A stretch of DNA of 45,632 nt, from contig NZ_LT904904.1 of assembly GCF_900199725.1 (NCBI RefSeq), forward strand, positions 1,657,335 through 1,702,966, read 5' to 3'. Positions within the stretch are counted from its first letter, which is position 1. Each line of letters starts with the position of its first letter. The position numbers were made by a program, and so were the translations under genes. The stretch comes from Cytobacillus massiliigabonensis (lineage in GTDB: Bacteria > Bacillota > Bacilli > Bacillales > Cytobacillaceae). This document shows positions 9,009 to 18,858 of the stretch, piece after piece. A model generated the notes under the pieces. It had not been told where the DNA came from and made no database searches. It worked only from the letters and a program-made list of their open reading frames with translations.

Positions 9009-10004
9009 ATGGCTAAAAAAAATCGTCATAAAGATTTAGGTTTAAGCGATGAGAGAGTATTAGAAATGTATGAAATGATGCTTTTATCACGTCGTATTGA
9101 TGAGCGCATGTGGCTATTAAACCGCGCTGGTAAAATTCCATTTGTTATTTCATGTCAAGGTCAAGAAGCTGCTCAAGTGGGTGCGGCATTTGCACTTGAT
9201 ACAGAGAAGGATTATGCTCTTCCATACTACCGTGATTTAGGTGTTGTATTAGCTTTTGGTATGACTGCAAGAGATCTAATGCTTTCTGCATTCGCAAAAG
9301 CAGAAGATCCAAACTCAGGCGGCCGCCAAATGCCAGGGCACTTCGGTCAAAAGAAAAACCGCATCGTGACAGGTTCTTCACCAGTTACTACACAAGTTCC
9401 GCACGCGGTTGGCGTAGCTTTAGCTGGAAAAATGGAAGGAAAAGATTTAGTTACTTTCGTATCATTTGGTGAAGGTTCTTCTAACCAAGGTGACTTCCAT
9501 GAAGGGGCAAACTTTGCTGGAGTACACAAGCTTCCTGTTATTTTCGTGTGTGAAAATAATAAATATGCAATCTCTGTTCCAATTGAAAAGCAGCTTGCAT
9601 GTGAAAAAGTATCAGATCGCGCAATTGGCTACGGAATGCCAGGGGTAACTGTTGACGGAAATGATCCACTTGAAGTGTATAAAGCAGTGAAAGAAGCAGC
9701 AGATAGAGGACGCCGTGGTGAAGGTCCTACACTTGTTGAAACTGTTTCTTACCGTTTAACTCCACACTCTTCTGATGACGATGATCGTCCATATCGTTCT
9801 CGTGAAGAAGTTGAAGAAGCAAAATCTAAAGATTCAATTATCACTTTTGGAGCATATTTAAAAGATAACGGAATCTTAACTGATGCGAAAGAAAAAGAAA
9901 TGAACGATCGTATCATGGCAATTGTTGATGATGCAACAGATTATGCTGAAAATGCACCATATGCAGATCCAGAACATGCATTGAAATACGTATACGCAGA
10001 ATAG
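9009..10004 (+). CDS. bkdAA: Branched-chain 2-oxoacid dehydrogenase E1 alpha subunit
   Basis: This thiamine-diphosphate subunit decarboxylates 2-oxoisocaproate, 2-oxoisovalerate and 2-oxo-3-methylvalerate. The 331 residues carry the TPP/Mg motif GEGSSNQGDFHEGANFAG ending at ENN, the substrate region YYRDLG, RQMPGHFG and the phosphorylation-loop relative YRLTPHSSDDDD. TAGGAGGT precedes the ATG. The gap to bkdAB is only 15 bases, so the two E1 chains are probably translated together. Confidence 0.96.
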   Translation: MAKKNRHKDLGLSDERVLEMYEMMLLSRRIDERMWLLNRAGKIPFVISCQGQEAAQVGAAFALDTEKDYALPYYRDLGVVLAFGMTARDLMLSAFAKAEDPNSGGRQMPGHFGQKKNRIVTGSSPVTTQVPHAVGVALAGKMEGKDLVTFVSFGEGSSNQGDFHEGANFAGVHKLPVIFVCENNKYAISVPIEKQLACEKVSDRAIGYGMPGVTVDGNDPLEVYKAVKEAADRGRRGEGPTLVETVSYRLTPHSSDDDDRPYRSREEVEEAKSKDSIITFGAYLKDNGILTDAKEKEMNDRIMAIVDDATDYAENAPYADPEHALKYVYAE

Positions 10005-10019
10005 TAAGGGGGAACAAAC

Positions 10020-11003
10020 ATGGCTGTTATTTCATATATTGACGCGGTTACAATGGCAATCCGCGAAGAAATGGAAAGAGATCCAAAGGTATTTGTTTTA
10101 GGTGAAGATGTTGGATTAAAGGGTGGCGTATTTAAAGCTACTAATGGTTTATATGATCAATTTGGAGAAGATCGTGTACTTGATACACCACTTGCAGAAT
10201 CTGCAATCGCTGGTGTAGGTGTTGGTGCAGCAATGTACGGCTTACGTCCAATCGCAGAAATGCAATTTGCTGATTTCATCATGCCTGCTGTTAACCAAAT
10301 TATTTCTGAGGCAGCAAAAATTCGTTACCGTTCAAATAATGATTGGACTTGTCCAATGGTTATTCGTGCACCATATGGCGGCGGTGTTCACGGTGCATTA
10401 TACCACTCTCAATCTGTAGAGGCAGTATTTGCAAACCAACCAGGTCTTAAAATTGTAATGCCTTCTACTCCATATGATGTAAAAGGATTACTTAAAGCTG
10501 CAATCCGTGACGAAGATCCAGTTCTATTCTTCGAACACAAGCGTGCATACCGTCTAATCAAAGGCGAAGTTCCTGAAGATGATTATGTATTGCCAATCGG
10601 TAAGGCAGATGTGAAACGTGAAGGTGAAGATTTAACAATCATCACTTACGGTCTATGTGTACATTTCGCTCTTCAAGCTGCTGAAAAATTAGCTAAAGAT
10701 GGCATTTCTGTACATGTACTTGACCTTAGAACGGTTTATCCGCTTGATAAAGAAGCAATCATTGAAGCTGCTTCAAAAACAGGTAAAGTATTATTATTAA
10801 CGGAAGATACAAAAGAAGGAAGCATCATGGGTGAAGTAGCAGCTATCATCGCTGAAAACTGCCTATTTGATCTTGATGCACCAATCATGCGTCTTGCTGG
10901 TCCTGATGTACCTGCAATGCCATACGCTCCTACTATGGAGAAATTCTTCATGGTTAACCCAGATAAAGTAGAAAAAGCAGCACGAGAATTAGCTGAGTAC
11001 TAA
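10020..11003 (+). CDS. bkdAB: Branched-chain 2-oxoacid dehydrogenase E1 beta subunit
   Basis: This is the partner of BkdAA in the alpha2beta2 E1 component. Transketolase-like motifs include VFVLGEDVGLKGGVFKAT near the N terminus, RVLDTPLAESAIAGVGVG, MQFADFIMPAVNQI and the C-terminal RLAGPDVPAMPYAPTMEK. Its 327 residues match the family. AAGGGGG lies before the ATG. It is followed by 331 bases without a gene that hold tandem structured repeats before bkdB, an unusual gap between E1 and E2 genes of one complex. Confidence 0.96.
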   Translation: MAVISYIDAVTMAIREEMERDPKVFVLGEDVGLKGGVFKATNGLYDQFGEDRVLDTPLAESAIAGVGVGAAMYGLRPIAEMQFADFIMPAVNQIISEAAKIRYRSNNDWTCPMVIRAPYGGGVHGALYHSQSVEAVFANQPGLKIVMPSTPYDVKGLLKAAIRDEDPVLFFEHKRAYRLIKGEVPEDDYVLPIGKADVKREGEDLTIITYGLCVHFALQAAEKLAKDGISVHVLDLRTVYPLDKEAIIEAASKTGKVLLLTEDTKEGSIMGEVAAIIAENCLFDLDAPIMRLAGPDVPAMPYAPTMEKFFMVNPDKVEKAARELAEY

Positions 11004-11007
11004 AAAC

Positions 11008-11285
11008 GAAAAGCGGAGGCGACTGTACAGCCCCGACAAGCATAAGGCAGGCCAGCGGGAAGGTTGTACTTTAACCTTCATGCTGGATTGACTTATGACC
11101 TCGAGGGGCTAGGAGCCGCAGCTAGACAAGAAAAGCGGAGGCGACTGTACAGCCCCGACAAGCATAAGACAGTCAGCTGTTGGGAAGCGATTTTCTTCCC
11201 ATCAGCTGAATGGCTTATGACCTCGAGGGGCTAGGAGCCGCAGCCAGACAAAGAAAAGCGGAGGTGCTTCAGGCACCTCTCTACT
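11008..11285 (+). repeat. Tandem structured intergenic element: two full copies and a fragment
   Basis: Copy 1 (11008-11129) and copy 2 (11130-11252) share their outer parts (GAAAAGCGGAGGCGACTG, AGCCCCGACAAGCATAAG, GACCTCGAGGGGCTAGGAGC). Their middles differ but still pair. Copy 1 stems are AGCCCC/GGGGCT, CATAAG/CTTATG, CCAGC/GCTGG and GAAGGTT/AACCTTC. Copy 2 stems are AGCCCC/GGGGCT, CATAAG/CTTATG, CAGCTG/CAGCTG and GGGAAG/CTTCCC. A fragment (11253-11285) keeps the first eleven bases and forms its own hairpin GAGGTGC/GCACCTC. This block fills most of the bkdAB-bkdB gap. The same element, inverted, is at 19865-20139. I recognise it as a dispersed Bacillaceae-type repeat but know no established name. 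Confidence 0.85.
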
Positions 11286-11334
11286 CTGATAAATGACAAC
11301 TAGAAATAAAAATGCTTAAAGGAGGTCAATTCCA

Positions 11335-12648
11335 TTGGCTATCGAACAAATTAAAATGCCCAAACTTGGGGAAAGTGTAACAGAAGGTACAATCAATCAA
11401 TGGTTTGTATCTGTTGGTGATAAAGTAAAAAAATATGATCCATTAGCAGAAGTAACAACTGATAAGGTAAACTCAGAAGTACCTTCTTCTTTTGATGGAG
11501 TAATTAAAGAATTGATTGCTGTTGAAGGAGAAACTTATGAAGTAGGCGAAGTGATCCTTACAATCGAAACTGAAGGTGGCGCAGCAGCTCCTGCAGCAGC
11601 AGCACCAGCGGCAGAAAAAGCAGCTCCCGCACCAGCAAGCACTCCAGCTCCTGCGGCAGCAGCAGCAGCACCAGTTGCTAAAACTGATAACAGTGGTGCA
11701 CGTTTCTCACCAGCAGTTCTTAAGCTTTCACAAGAGCACGGAATCGACTTAAGCCAAGTGACTGGCACTGGTGCTGGAGGTCGTATTACGCGTAAAGACT
11801 TAAACGCTATTATCGAGTCTGGTAATATTCCAACAGCAGCTACTGCACCTGCAGCACCGGCTGCACAAGAAACTCCAGCGGCAGCTCCAGCTCCACAAGC
11901 TGCAGCACCTAAAGCGGCAGCGGCTACAAATGTACCAGTTGTACCTGGTGATATCGAAATTCCAGTATCTGGCGTTCGTAAAGCAATCGCAGCAAACATG
12001 CTTAAGAGCAAGCACGAAGCTCCACATGCATGGACTATGATTGAAGTAGATGTGACAAATCTAATGAGTTTCCGTAACTCATTAAAAGCTGACTTCAAGA
12101 AGAAGGAAGGCTTCAACCTTACACCATTTGCTTTCTTCGTAAAAGCAGTTGCTCAAGCGCTTAAAGAGTTCCCTATGATCAACTCTATGTGGGCTGGGGA
12201 CAAAATTGTTCAGAAGAAGGATATCAACCTTTCAATCGCAGTTGCTACTGAAGATGCATTATATGTTCCAGTAATCAAAAATGCTGATGAAAAAACAATC
12301 AAAGGCATTGCTCGTGAAATTGGTGAACTTGCTGGTAAAGTACGTTCAGGTAAATTATCTGGAGCAGATATGTCTGGTGGTACGTTCACAGTAAATAACA
12401 CAGGTTCATTCGGTTCTATCCAATCAAACGGTATCATCAACCATCCACAAGCTGCAATTTTACAAGTTGAATCAATCGTAAAACGCGCAGTTGTTATGGA
12501 TAACGGTATGATCGCTGTTCGCGATATGGTTAACCTATGTATGTCACTTGACCACCGCGTATTAGATGGTCTTGTATGTGGTAACTTCTTGAAGCGTGTG
12601 AAAGAAATCCTTGAAAATACTTCTAAAGAAAATACATCTGTATATTAA
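11335..12648 (+). CDS. bkdB: Branched-chain 2-oxoacid dehydrogenase E2 (lipoamide acyltransferase)
   Basis: This is the core of the Bkd complex and transfers the branched acyl group from E1 to CoA. Domains in order: a lipoyl domain with the modified lysine in EVTTDKV (K44), an Ala/Pro-rich linker (about 80-115), a peripheral subunit-binding domain (FSPAVLKLSQEHGIDLSQV), a second Ala/Pro linker (about 165-195), and the catalytic domain ending with LDHRVLDG (HxxxDG). The start is TTG 11335 after AAAGGAGGTC. The TTG and the 331-base gap may lower E2 output relative to E1. A strong terminator follows. Confidence 0.95.
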   Translation: MAIEQIKMPKLGESVTEGTINQWFVSVGDKVKKYDPLAEVTTDKVNSEVPSSFDGVIKELIAVEGETYEVGEVILTIETEGGAAAPAAAAPAAEKAAPAPASTPAPAAAAAAPVAKTDNSGARFSPAVLKLSQEHGIDLSQVTGTGAGGRITRKDLNAIIESGNIPTAATAPAAPAAQETPAAAPAPQAAAPKAAAATNVPVVPGDIEIPVSGVRKAIAANMLKSKHEAPHAWTMIEVDVTNLMSFRNSLKADFKKKEGFNLTPFAFFVKAVAQALKEFPMINSMWAGDKIVQKKDINLSIAVATEDALYVPVIKNADEKTIKGIAREIGELAGKVRSGKLSGADMSGGTFTVNNTGSFGSIQSNGIINHPQAAILQVESIVKRAVVMDNGMIAVRDMVNLCMSLDHRVLDGLVCGNFLKRVKEILENTSKENTSVY

Positions 12649-12656
12649 TTAGTTAA

Positions 12657-12695
12657 AAAAGATCCGCTGCCAATCGTGCAGCGGATCTTTTTTTA
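12657..12695 (+). terminator. Rho-independent terminator of the bkd operon
   Basis: GATCCGCTGC (12661-12670) and GCAGCGGATC (12678-12687) form a 10-bp perfect stem with a 7-base loop, followed by seven T. An A run precedes the stem. This ends the ptb-bkdB operon and separates it from mutA. Confidence 0.95.
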
Positions 12696-12832
12696 ATTGC
12701 TCATTCATGAATTGCTTGTTTTTCATATGTATATTAAAATAATTATGTAATGATAATTGTGAATTTTACTATAATTTTTTTTAATACGAATGGTGGGTAA
12801 GGGGGGAAAGCTGTCGAATTTGGGCAGTCAAG

Positions 12833-14662
12833 ATGACATTAAACAAGATGATTAATGAAACTTTTGAAACACAAACATTAGAGGATTGGAGGCAGAAATC
12901 AGAAGAATCATTAAAAGGCAAATCTATTGCTTCCTTAACCAAAAATACATATGAAAATATTCCTTTGAAACCGCTTTATTCGAAAGAGGATATGGAATTA
13001 AAGAATACCGGACAATTTCCTGGACAGTCTGACTTAAGAAGAGGGGCAGACACACTTGGCTATTTATCGAGTGCATGGAAAGTGGCACAAAGAATTGATG
13101 CTGAAAATGGCGAAGAATTACGAAAGAAACTGCATGCTTCTTTTGAAAGAGGCCAAACAGCAATCTCTTTTCATTTAGACAAGTGCCATTTACAGGATTT
13201 TGAAACGATTATTGATGGCATATATTCAAAATTTGATTTCAGTATTGAAACGGGTCAGGATCAAGCAGATGCTTTAAAAAAGCTATCTGAATTGACCCAT
13301 TGTGATAAAATTTCAGGCTATATTGGCAGAGATCTCTTACAAACAACATCTAATGAAACGTTGAAACATGAATATGACAAATGGGCTGAAATGATCCAAT
13401 CAATGGATGAAAAAATGCCCAGTCTGAGAACAATCCTAGTGGATACAAGTGTATATCATAAAGCAGGAGCAAATGCTGTCCAAGAATTAGCGGCAGCCCT
13501 ATCTACTGGTGTCCAGCATCTACAGGAGCTTCTTGAAAGAGGTATGTCCCTGAAGGTGATTCTATCCAAAATGGTTTTTAAATTTTCTATTGGTGCAAAC
13601 TTCTTTATGGAAATTGCAAAGCTGAGGGCAGCCAGAATTCTATGGGGCAAGATAGTGGACGCTTACGGAGAAAAGTCTGAAGAACATAAGATGGTGATTT
13701 CTGCTGAAACATCCACCTTTACAAAAACAGCCTATGACCCATATGTTAATTTGCTAAGGGCTGGAAATGAAGCTTTTGCTGCCGTATTAGGCGGAATTCA
13801 GTATCTTCATGTTAGCCCATTCAATGAGCCAGAGGGAACAGCTACCCCTTTTTCCGATCGAATTGCGCGTAACACTCAGCTGATTTTAAAAGAAGAAGCC
13901 CATTTAAAGAATATTATCGACCCTGCAGGCGGTTCATGGTATGTGGAAAGTCTAACAAATGAACTTGCTAAAAAGGCTTGGGCATTATTTCTGCAGATTG
14001 AAGAAAAAGACGGAATGGCTGAAGTATTGAAAACAGGATGGATTCAGGTGCAAATTTCCGAAGTTATGAAGAAGAGAAACGAGGATATCTTTAAGCGTAA
14101 ACAAAGTATGATTGGGACAAATATTTATGCAAACCTCAATGATCTTCCATTGAAGAATGTGTTGGAAAGCACGGAAGCGAATCATGCTTTGCCGCATATT
14201 CGTTTATCAGAACCATTTGAGAAATTACGCAAAACAGCTCAGAAACTGCAGCAATCTGGCAGCGAACCTAAGGCTGGACTTATTTGTATCGGTGAGCTAA
14301 AGGAGCATAAAGCAAGAGCCGATTTCATGACAGGATTTCTAGCACCTGGGGGGATTCAAGCAATAAAAAGTGCAAATATTGATCATCCTGCTTCTGCTTT
14401 ACAATTCATTCAGGAATCTAATTTACATCATTTCGTTTTATGCGGAACGGATAAGCAATATGAAGAGTCAGCGCTTCAGCTTGTAAGCTTAATAAAGGAA
14501 AATCACCCACATGTGCAAATATACATGGCAGGGCTTCCTGAGGAAAGTCAGCAGCTGTTATTACAGCAGGCAGGAATTAAGCGATTTATCCATTTGAAAA
14601 GTAATTGTTATGAAATATTAACTTCCTTGCTAAGCGAAATGGAGGCGGCAATCAATGACTAA
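12833..14662 (+). CDS. mutA: Methylmalonyl-CoA mutase small (beta) subunit
   Basis: This is the non-catalytic partner of MutB. The 609 residues follow the family: an N-terminal segment, a TIM-barrel region with [15 protein letters not shown] and [21 protein letters not shown], then [20 protein letters not shown]. The C-terminal cobalamin-type domain is degenerate and lacks the DxHxxG base-ligand motif, as is normal for this subunit. The start is uncertain. ATG 12833 has a weak ribosome site, GGGGGG lies about 27 bases upstream, and ATG 12848 is an alternative. A TATAAT at 12770-12775 is a possible -10 box. The stop overlaps mutB by 8 bases. Confidence 0.93.
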   Translation: MTLNKMINETFETQTLEDWRQKSEESLKGKSIASLTKNTYENIPLKPLYSKEDMELKNTGQFPGQSDLRRGADTLGYLSSAWKVAQRIDAENGEELRKKLHASFERGQTAISFHLDKCHLQDFETIIDGIYSKFDFSIETGQDQADALKKLSELTHCDKISGYIGRDLLQTTSNETLKHEYDKWAEMIQSMDEKMPSLRTILVDTSVYHKAGANAVQELAAALSTGVQHLQELLERGMSLKVILSKMVFKFSIGANFFMEIAKLRAARILWGKIVDAYGEKSEEHKMVISAETSTFTKTAYDPYVNLLRAGNEAFAAVLGGIQYLHVSPFNEPEGTATPFSDRIARNTQLILKEEAHLKNIIDPAGGSWYVESLTNELAKKAWALFLQIEEKDGMAEVLKTGWIQVQISEVMKKRNEDIFKRKQSMIGTNIYANLNDLPLKNVLESTEANHALPHIRLSEPFEKLRKTAQKLQQSGSEPKAGLICIGELKEHKARADFMTGFLAPGGIQAIKSANIDHPASALQFIQESNLHHFVLCGTDKQYEESALQLVSLIKENHPHVQIYMAGLPEESQQLLLQQAGIKRFIHLKSNCYEILTSLLSEMEAAIND

Positions 14663-16847
14663 CAAACCTGATTTTAAAAATATTTCGCTTTTTGATCATA
14701 AGCCAGCATCAAAGGAAGAGTGGAAAAAAAAGGTGCAGGAAGAATTAAATGTGTCGATTGATGATCTTCTGTATGAAACGTACGAACATATTCATGTGAA
14801 GCCGCTCTATACAGAAGAGGATGTTAAAAATATCGAGCATATGGAAGGAAAACCAGGTCTTCCCCCATATACTCGCGGGCCTTATCCGACTATGTATGTG
14901 AATAGACCATGGACTGTCCGTCAGTATGCTGGATTCTCAACTGCTGAAGAAAGCAATGCATTTTATCGACGGAATCTGGCAATGGGTCAGAAGGGTCTTT
15001 CCGTTGCCTTTGATCTTGCGACACACCGAGGCTATGACTCAGATCATCCAAGGGTAGTGGGGGATGTTGGAAAAGCTGGTGTAGCAATAGACTCTGTTCT
15101 AGATATGAAAACCCTTTTTGACGGGATTCCATTGGATCAAATGTCTGTTTCCATGACGATGAATGGAGCGGTACTTCCTGTAATGGCCTTCTTTATTGTT
15201 TCAGCCGAGGAACAGGGAGTTAGCCAAGAAAAGCTTTCAGGCACCATCCAGAATGATATTTTAAAAGAATATATGGTTCGTAATACGTACATTTACCCTC
15301 CGGAAATATCTATGAAAATTATTGCGGACATTTTTGAATATACGTCCAAATATATGCCTAAATTTAATAGCATCAGCATTTCCGGCTATCATATGCAAGA
15401 GGCAGGAGCACCAGCTGATATTGAATTAGCCTATACACTTGCTGACGGTCTAGAGTATGTAAGAACAGGGCTCTCAGCAGGAATTGATATCGATTCATTT
15501 GTGCCAAGGCTCTCCTTCTTCTGGGCGATTGGCATGAACTACTTTATGGAAGTGGCAAAAATGCGTGCTGCCCGCTTTATCTGGGCAAAAATGATGAAAA
15601 CATTTGAACCGAAAAATCCAAAGTCCATGGCTTTAAGAACTCACTCACAAACATCAGGCTGGAGCCTAACAGAGCAGGATCCGTTTAATAATGTCACGAG
15701 AACACTGATTGAAGCGCATGCTGCTGCGATGGGTCATACGCAGTCCCTTCATACGAATGCACTTGATGAAGCGATTGCCTTGCCGACAGATTTTTCGGCA
15801 CGAATTGCCCGAAATACACAGCTATTTCTTCAGGAGGAAACGGGAATTACGAATGTAATTGATCCATGGGCTGGTTCATACTATGTGGAAGCATTAACCG
15901 ATCAATTAGTTAAGAGAGCTTGGGAGCATATCGAAGAGATTGAAAACCTCGGGGGGATGGCAAAAGCAATCGAAACAGGCTTGCCAAAGATGAAAATTGA
16001 AGAGGCTGCGGCACGCAGACAAGCGAAAATAGACTCTGGAAAAGAGACAATTATAGGCGTCAATAAATATCGCCTTGAACAGGAAGAGCCGATTGAAATC
16101 CTTGATATTGACAATACAGCTGTTCGGTTAAAACAAATTGAAAAGCTAGAGAATTTAAAAGCAACTCGTGATGAGGAGAAGGTTCTAGAAGCACTTGAAG
16201 CGATTACGAAAGCTGTGGAAACCGGGGAAGGCAATCTGCTTGACCTTTCCGTAAAGGCAGCAAGAGTGCGTGCAACACTTGGAGAAATCTCCTATGCCAT
16301 TGAAAAGGTAGCTAATCGCCATAAGGCGATCATTCGCTCCATAAGCGGCGTGTATAGCTCTGCTTTTTCGAATGAAGAAGAGATTACAGAAGTGAAGCTT
16401 ATGACTGATGAATTTCTTGAAAATGAAGGAAGAAGACCAAGGATTCTCGTAGCAAAAATGGGGCAGGACGGCCATGACCGCGGAGCGAAAGTCATTGCTA
16501 CAGCGTTTGCGGATTTAGGCTTTGACGTAGATATCGGCCCATTATTCCAGACACCGGAAGAAACGGCAAGACAAGCAGTGGAAAACGATGTCCATGTGAT
16601 CGGCATGAGTTCGCTTGCTGCAGGTCATAAAACCCTTCTTCCACAGTTAATTGATGAGCTTGCGAAGCTTGGAAGAGAGGATATACTAGTTGTAATTGGC
16701 GGAGTGATTCCTGCGCAGGATTATCAATTTTTACTGAAAAATGGAGCTGCAGCTATTTTCGGACCTGGAACGGTTATTCCTGTTGCGGCTCAAAAGGTAA
16801 TTCGTGCGATCTATAACCGCCTTGGATATGAGGAAGTGTCACAGTAA
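14655..16847 (+). CDS. mutB: Methylmalonyl-CoA mutase large (alpha) subunit
   Basis: This is the adenosylcobalamin-dependent subunit that rearranges (R)-methylmalonyl-CoA to succinyl-CoA. The 730 residues have the barrel motifs [20 protein letters not shown] and [17 protein letters not shown], and the C-terminal B12 domain with the cobalt-binding DGHDRG (about residue 604) and a GGVIPAQD loop. It overlaps mutA by 8 bases, and GGAGGCGG lies upstream of its ATG, so the two subunits are translationally coupled. It lies next to the bkd operon, whose isoleucine and valine products feed this reaction through propionyl-CoA. Confidence 0.96.
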   Translation: MTNKPDFKNISLFDHKPASKEEWKKKVQEELNVSIDDLLYETYEHIHVKPLYTEEDVKNIEHMEGKPGLPPYTRGPYPTMYVNRPWTVRQYAGFSTAEESNAFYRRNLAMGQKGLSVAFDLATHRGYDSDHPRVVGDVGKAGVAIDSVLDMKTLFDGIPLDQMSVSMTMNGAVLPVMAFFIVSAEEQGVSQEKLSGTIQNDILKEYMVRNTYIYPPEISMKIIADIFEYTSKYMPKFNSISISGYHMQEAGAPADIELAYTLADGLEYVRTGLSAGIDIDSFVPRLSFFWAIGMNYFMEVAKMRAARFIWAKMMKTFEPKNPKSMALRTHSQTSGWSLTEQDPFNNVTRTLIEAHAAAMGHTQSLHTNALDEAIALPTDFSARIARNTQLFLQEETGITNVIDPWAGSYYVEALTDQLVKRAWEHIEEIENLGGMAKAIETGLPKMKIEEAAARRQAKIDSGKETIIGVNKYRLEQEEPIEILDIDNTAVRLKQIEKLENLKATRDEEKVLEALEAITKAVETGEGNLLDLSVKAARVRATLGEISYAIEKVANRHKAIIRSISGVYSSAFSNEEEITEVKLMTDEFLENEGRRPRILVAKMGQDGHDRGAKVIATAFADLGFDVDIGPLFQTPEETARQAVENDVHVIGMSSLAAGHKTLLPQLIDELAKLGREDILVVIGGVIPAQDYQFLLKNGAAAIFGPGTVIPVAAQKVIRAIYNRLGYEEVSQ

Positions 16848-16848
16848 A

Positions 16849-17970
16849 ATGGATAAAAGACCAGAATGGTTTGATGGGAAAAATCCTGATAATTTTACTA
16901 GCATTGTAAGAAAAGGTGTTCAAACAGAACATGCTGAAATCAGTATGGTGAAAAATAGCCGCTTTCAAAAGAAGAACCGTCCGAAAGTGAATATTGATGA
17001 ATTGACAGAAGGGATTTTAACAGGAAACCGAGGAATGCTAGCTCGAGCGATCACATTAATTGAAAGCAATGCGGAGCATCATTTTCGAGCGGCGCAAACC
17101 CTTCTGCATAAGCTTCTTCCACATTCGGGAAATGCGATCCGTATTGGCATTACTGGGGTGCCTGGTGCGGGAAAAAGTACGTTTATTGAAGCATTTGGCA
17201 CGTTCCTTTGTGATTTAGGCTTGAAGGTTGCCGTGCTTGCTGTTGATCCAAGTTCGAGTATAAGCGGAGGCAGTATTCTCGGGGACAAAACAAGAATGGA
17301 ACAGCTTTCGCGGAACCCAAAGGCATTTATTCGTCCTTCTCCTTCGGCTGGGAAGCTCGGAGGCGTTCATCGGAAGACAAGGGAAACGATTACGTTATGC
17401 GAGGCAGCTGGCTTCAATGTTATTCTTGTTGAAACAGTTGGGGTAGGTCAAAGTGAAGTATTAGTTAGGGACATGGTCGATTTTTTTATGCTATTAGTTT
17501 TAACTGGCGCAGGAGATGAGCTGCAAGGGATGAAGAAAGGGATCATGGAGCTGGCAGATGCTGTACTTGTCAACAAAGCGGATGGCGAGAATAAACAATT
17601 AGCATTGAAAACGAAAGCCGAATACAATCGGATTCTGCATTTTCTTCAGCCAGCAACCAAAGGGTGGCAAACCCGAGCGGCAACATGCTCTTCGATCTAT
17701 CAAGAAGGAATGAACGATATTTGGGAAACCATTCAAACATTTGAAAATACAACAAAAAAATCTGGCGTGTTTGAAAATAGAAGAAGAGCGCAAACGAAGG
17801 AATGGATCTATGCAATGATTATTGATCAGCTGCAATTTAGTTTTTTTAATCATCAAGATGTGAAACCGCTGCTTCCGCAAATGGAAAATGAAGTGATTGC
17901 AGGAGCCCGAACAGTGACTTCTGCAGTAGAGGAATTATTCCAAGCCTATTCGATAAATAAGAGAGAATAA
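16849..17970 (+). CDS. meaB: MeaB/ArgK-type GTPase, chaperone of methylmalonyl-CoA mutase
   Basis: This G3E-family GTPase protects methylmalonyl-CoA mutase and gates its cofactor loading. Visible are Walker A GVPGAGKST (about residue 102), the switch region VLAVDPSSSISGGSILGDKTRM, FILVETVGVGQSE-type Walker B (here VILVETVGVGQSE) and the base-recognition NKADG. ATG 16849 (MDKRPEWFDG) starts one base after the mutB stop, with GAGGAAGTG upstream, and gives 373 residues. The N terminus is longer than in many MeaB proteins. The frame also opens inside mutB at 16804, with no better signal there. Confidence 0.94.
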   Translation: MDKRPEWFDGKNPDNFTSIVRKGVQTEHAEISMVKNSRFQKKNRPKVNIDELTEGILTGNRGMLARAITLIESNAEHHFRAAQTLLHKLLPHSGNAIRIGITGVPGAGKSTFIEAFGTFLCDLGLKVAVLAVDPSSSISGGSILGDKTRMEQLSRNPKAFIRPSPSAGKLGGVHRKTRETITLCEAAGFNVILVETVGVGQSEVLVRDMVDFFMLLVLTGAGDELQGMKKGIMELADAVLVNKADGENKQLALKTKAEYNRILHFLQPATKGWQTRAATCSSIYQEGMNDIWETIQTFENTTKKSGVFENRRRAQTKEWIYAMIIDQLQFSFFNHQDVKPLLPQMENEVIAGARTVTSAVEELFQAYSINKRE

Positions 17971-17999
17971 AAAAGCTGCCAATCGGCAGCTTTTATTCT
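17968..17999 (+). terminator. Rho-independent terminator after meaB
   Basis: AAAAGCTGCC (17971-17980) pairs with GGCAGCTTTT (17985-17994) around an AATC tetraloop, followed by ATTCTT. It starts directly at the meaB stop codon and ends the mutA-mutB-meaB operon. Confidence 0.92.
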
Positions 18000-18047
18000 T
18001 ATAGCAGATGATGTTTGATTATGCTGAGTTAAAATATAGCCCAATTT

Positions 18048-18212
18048 ATTGCTGAATTGCTTTTTTATGTGCAAGTGCCAAGATATAATTGCAAAGAACA
18101 ATTTTATATGCAAGTAATAAAATATATTTGCAAACAATAAATTTTTATGTGCAAGTACTAAGATATATGTGCAAATAACTAATTTTATTTGCGAAAACAA
18201 AATAAATCTGTA
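18048..18212. repeat. 20-bp phased GCAA array (array 1, variant consensus)
   Basis: TGC cores recur at 18050, 18070, 18090, 18109, 18129, 18150, 18170 and 18190, with a TGT at 18209, so the spacing is 19-21 bp. Units alternate between a GCAAGT...ARATATAT type and a GCAAA...WAATTTTW type, giving a 40-bp dimer. The core is more diverged than in the other arrays (TGTGCAAG rather than TTTGCAAA). The first (GCTGAATTGC) and last units are decayed. It lies between the meaB terminator and the brxB promoter, and most of the 339-base gap is this array. Confidence 0.8.
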
Positions 18213-18229
18213 AACCTGCTAATAAAGTG

Positions 18230-18266
18230 TTCAACGTTGAAAAGAACAATCATCTATTGGTATGAT
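18230..18266 (+). promoter_or_regulatory. Probable sigma-A promoter of brxB with a palindrome over the -35
   Basis: TTGAAA (18237-18242) and TATGAT (18261-18266) are separated by 18 bases and lie 44 bases before the brxB start. The perfect 12-bp palindrome TTCAACGTTGAA (18230-18241) covers the -35 element and could be an operator. No regulator can be named from the sequence. Confidence 0.6.
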
Positions 18267-18309
18267 ATATTTATGATAGGTTGACATACAAAAAGGAGCG
18301 ATCATACAG

Positions 18310-18747
18310 ATGAATATGGATTTTAATTTTTTTATGAATGATGTTGTGGCAAATGCGCGCAAAGAAATTGTTGATGCTGGCTATACAGAATTAAAAACAC
18401 CTGATGAGGTTGAAAAAGCAATTGCAGAAAAAGGAACAACTCTTGTAATGGTTAACTCTGTTTGCGGCTGTGCAGGCGGGATTGCTCGTCCAGCTGCTGC
18501 TCATGCGCTGCATTATGATAAGCGTCCAGATCATTTAGTGACAGTATTTGCTGGCCAGGATAAAGAAGCAACTGAAACAGCACGCAGCTATTTTACTGGA
18601 TTCCCGCCATCCTCTCCATCTTTTGCATTATTAAAAGACGGAAAGCTGTGTGCAATGATTGAGCGTCATGATATTGAAGGACATGAACCAATGTCTGTTA
18701 TTCAAAAGCTTCAAAATGCATTTGAACAGCATTGCGAAGACCTATAA
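18310..18747 (+). CDS. brxB: Bacilliredoxin BrxB (YqiW)
   Basis: This cytoplasmic thiol protein removes bacillithiol from S-bacillithiolated proteins. The DUF1094/YphP-YqiW family length (145 residues) and the active-site CGC (C52-G53-C54, in [15 protein letters not shown]) are clear. The thioredoxin-like continuation [30 protein letters not shown] also fits. AAGGAG precedes the ATG at good spacing. In B. subtilis yqiW also lies between the bkd and yqjA regions. It appears to be a single-gene transcript with its own promoter and terminator. Confidence 0.96.
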   Translation: MNMDFNFFMNDVVANARKEIVDAGYTELKTPDEVEKAIAEKGTTLVMVNSVCGCAGGIARPAAAHALHYDKRPDHLVTVFAGQDKEATETARSYFTGFPPSSPSFALLKDGKLCAMIERHDIEGHEPMSVIQKLQNAFEQHCEDL

Positions 18748-18751
18748 TTTA

Positions 18752-18783
18752 GAAAAAGTCTCTATAAGAGGCTTTTTTTTATT
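18752..18783 (+). terminator. Rho-independent terminator after brxB
   Basis: AAAAAGTCTCT pairs with AGAGGCTTTTTT around ATA, with one mismatch, followed by an eight-T run. It begins a few bases after the brxB stop. Confidence 0.85.
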
Positions 18784-18858
18784 TCTAGTACATTCTAGCC
18801 TTAGGGAAAAATACGCAGAAAACATTATTTCTCAATAGAATTATATTTAAAAATAGTA

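Noticed and set aside
11535..12116. 193-codon minus-strand frame inside bkdB
   Set aside because: It is a shadow of the Ala/Pro-rich linkers of E2 (GCA/GCT repeats), not a gene.
12750..12775. Fur/PerR-type box upstream of mutA (TGATAATTGTGAATT)
   Set aside because: Only the left 7-base half matches; the right half has too many mismatches.
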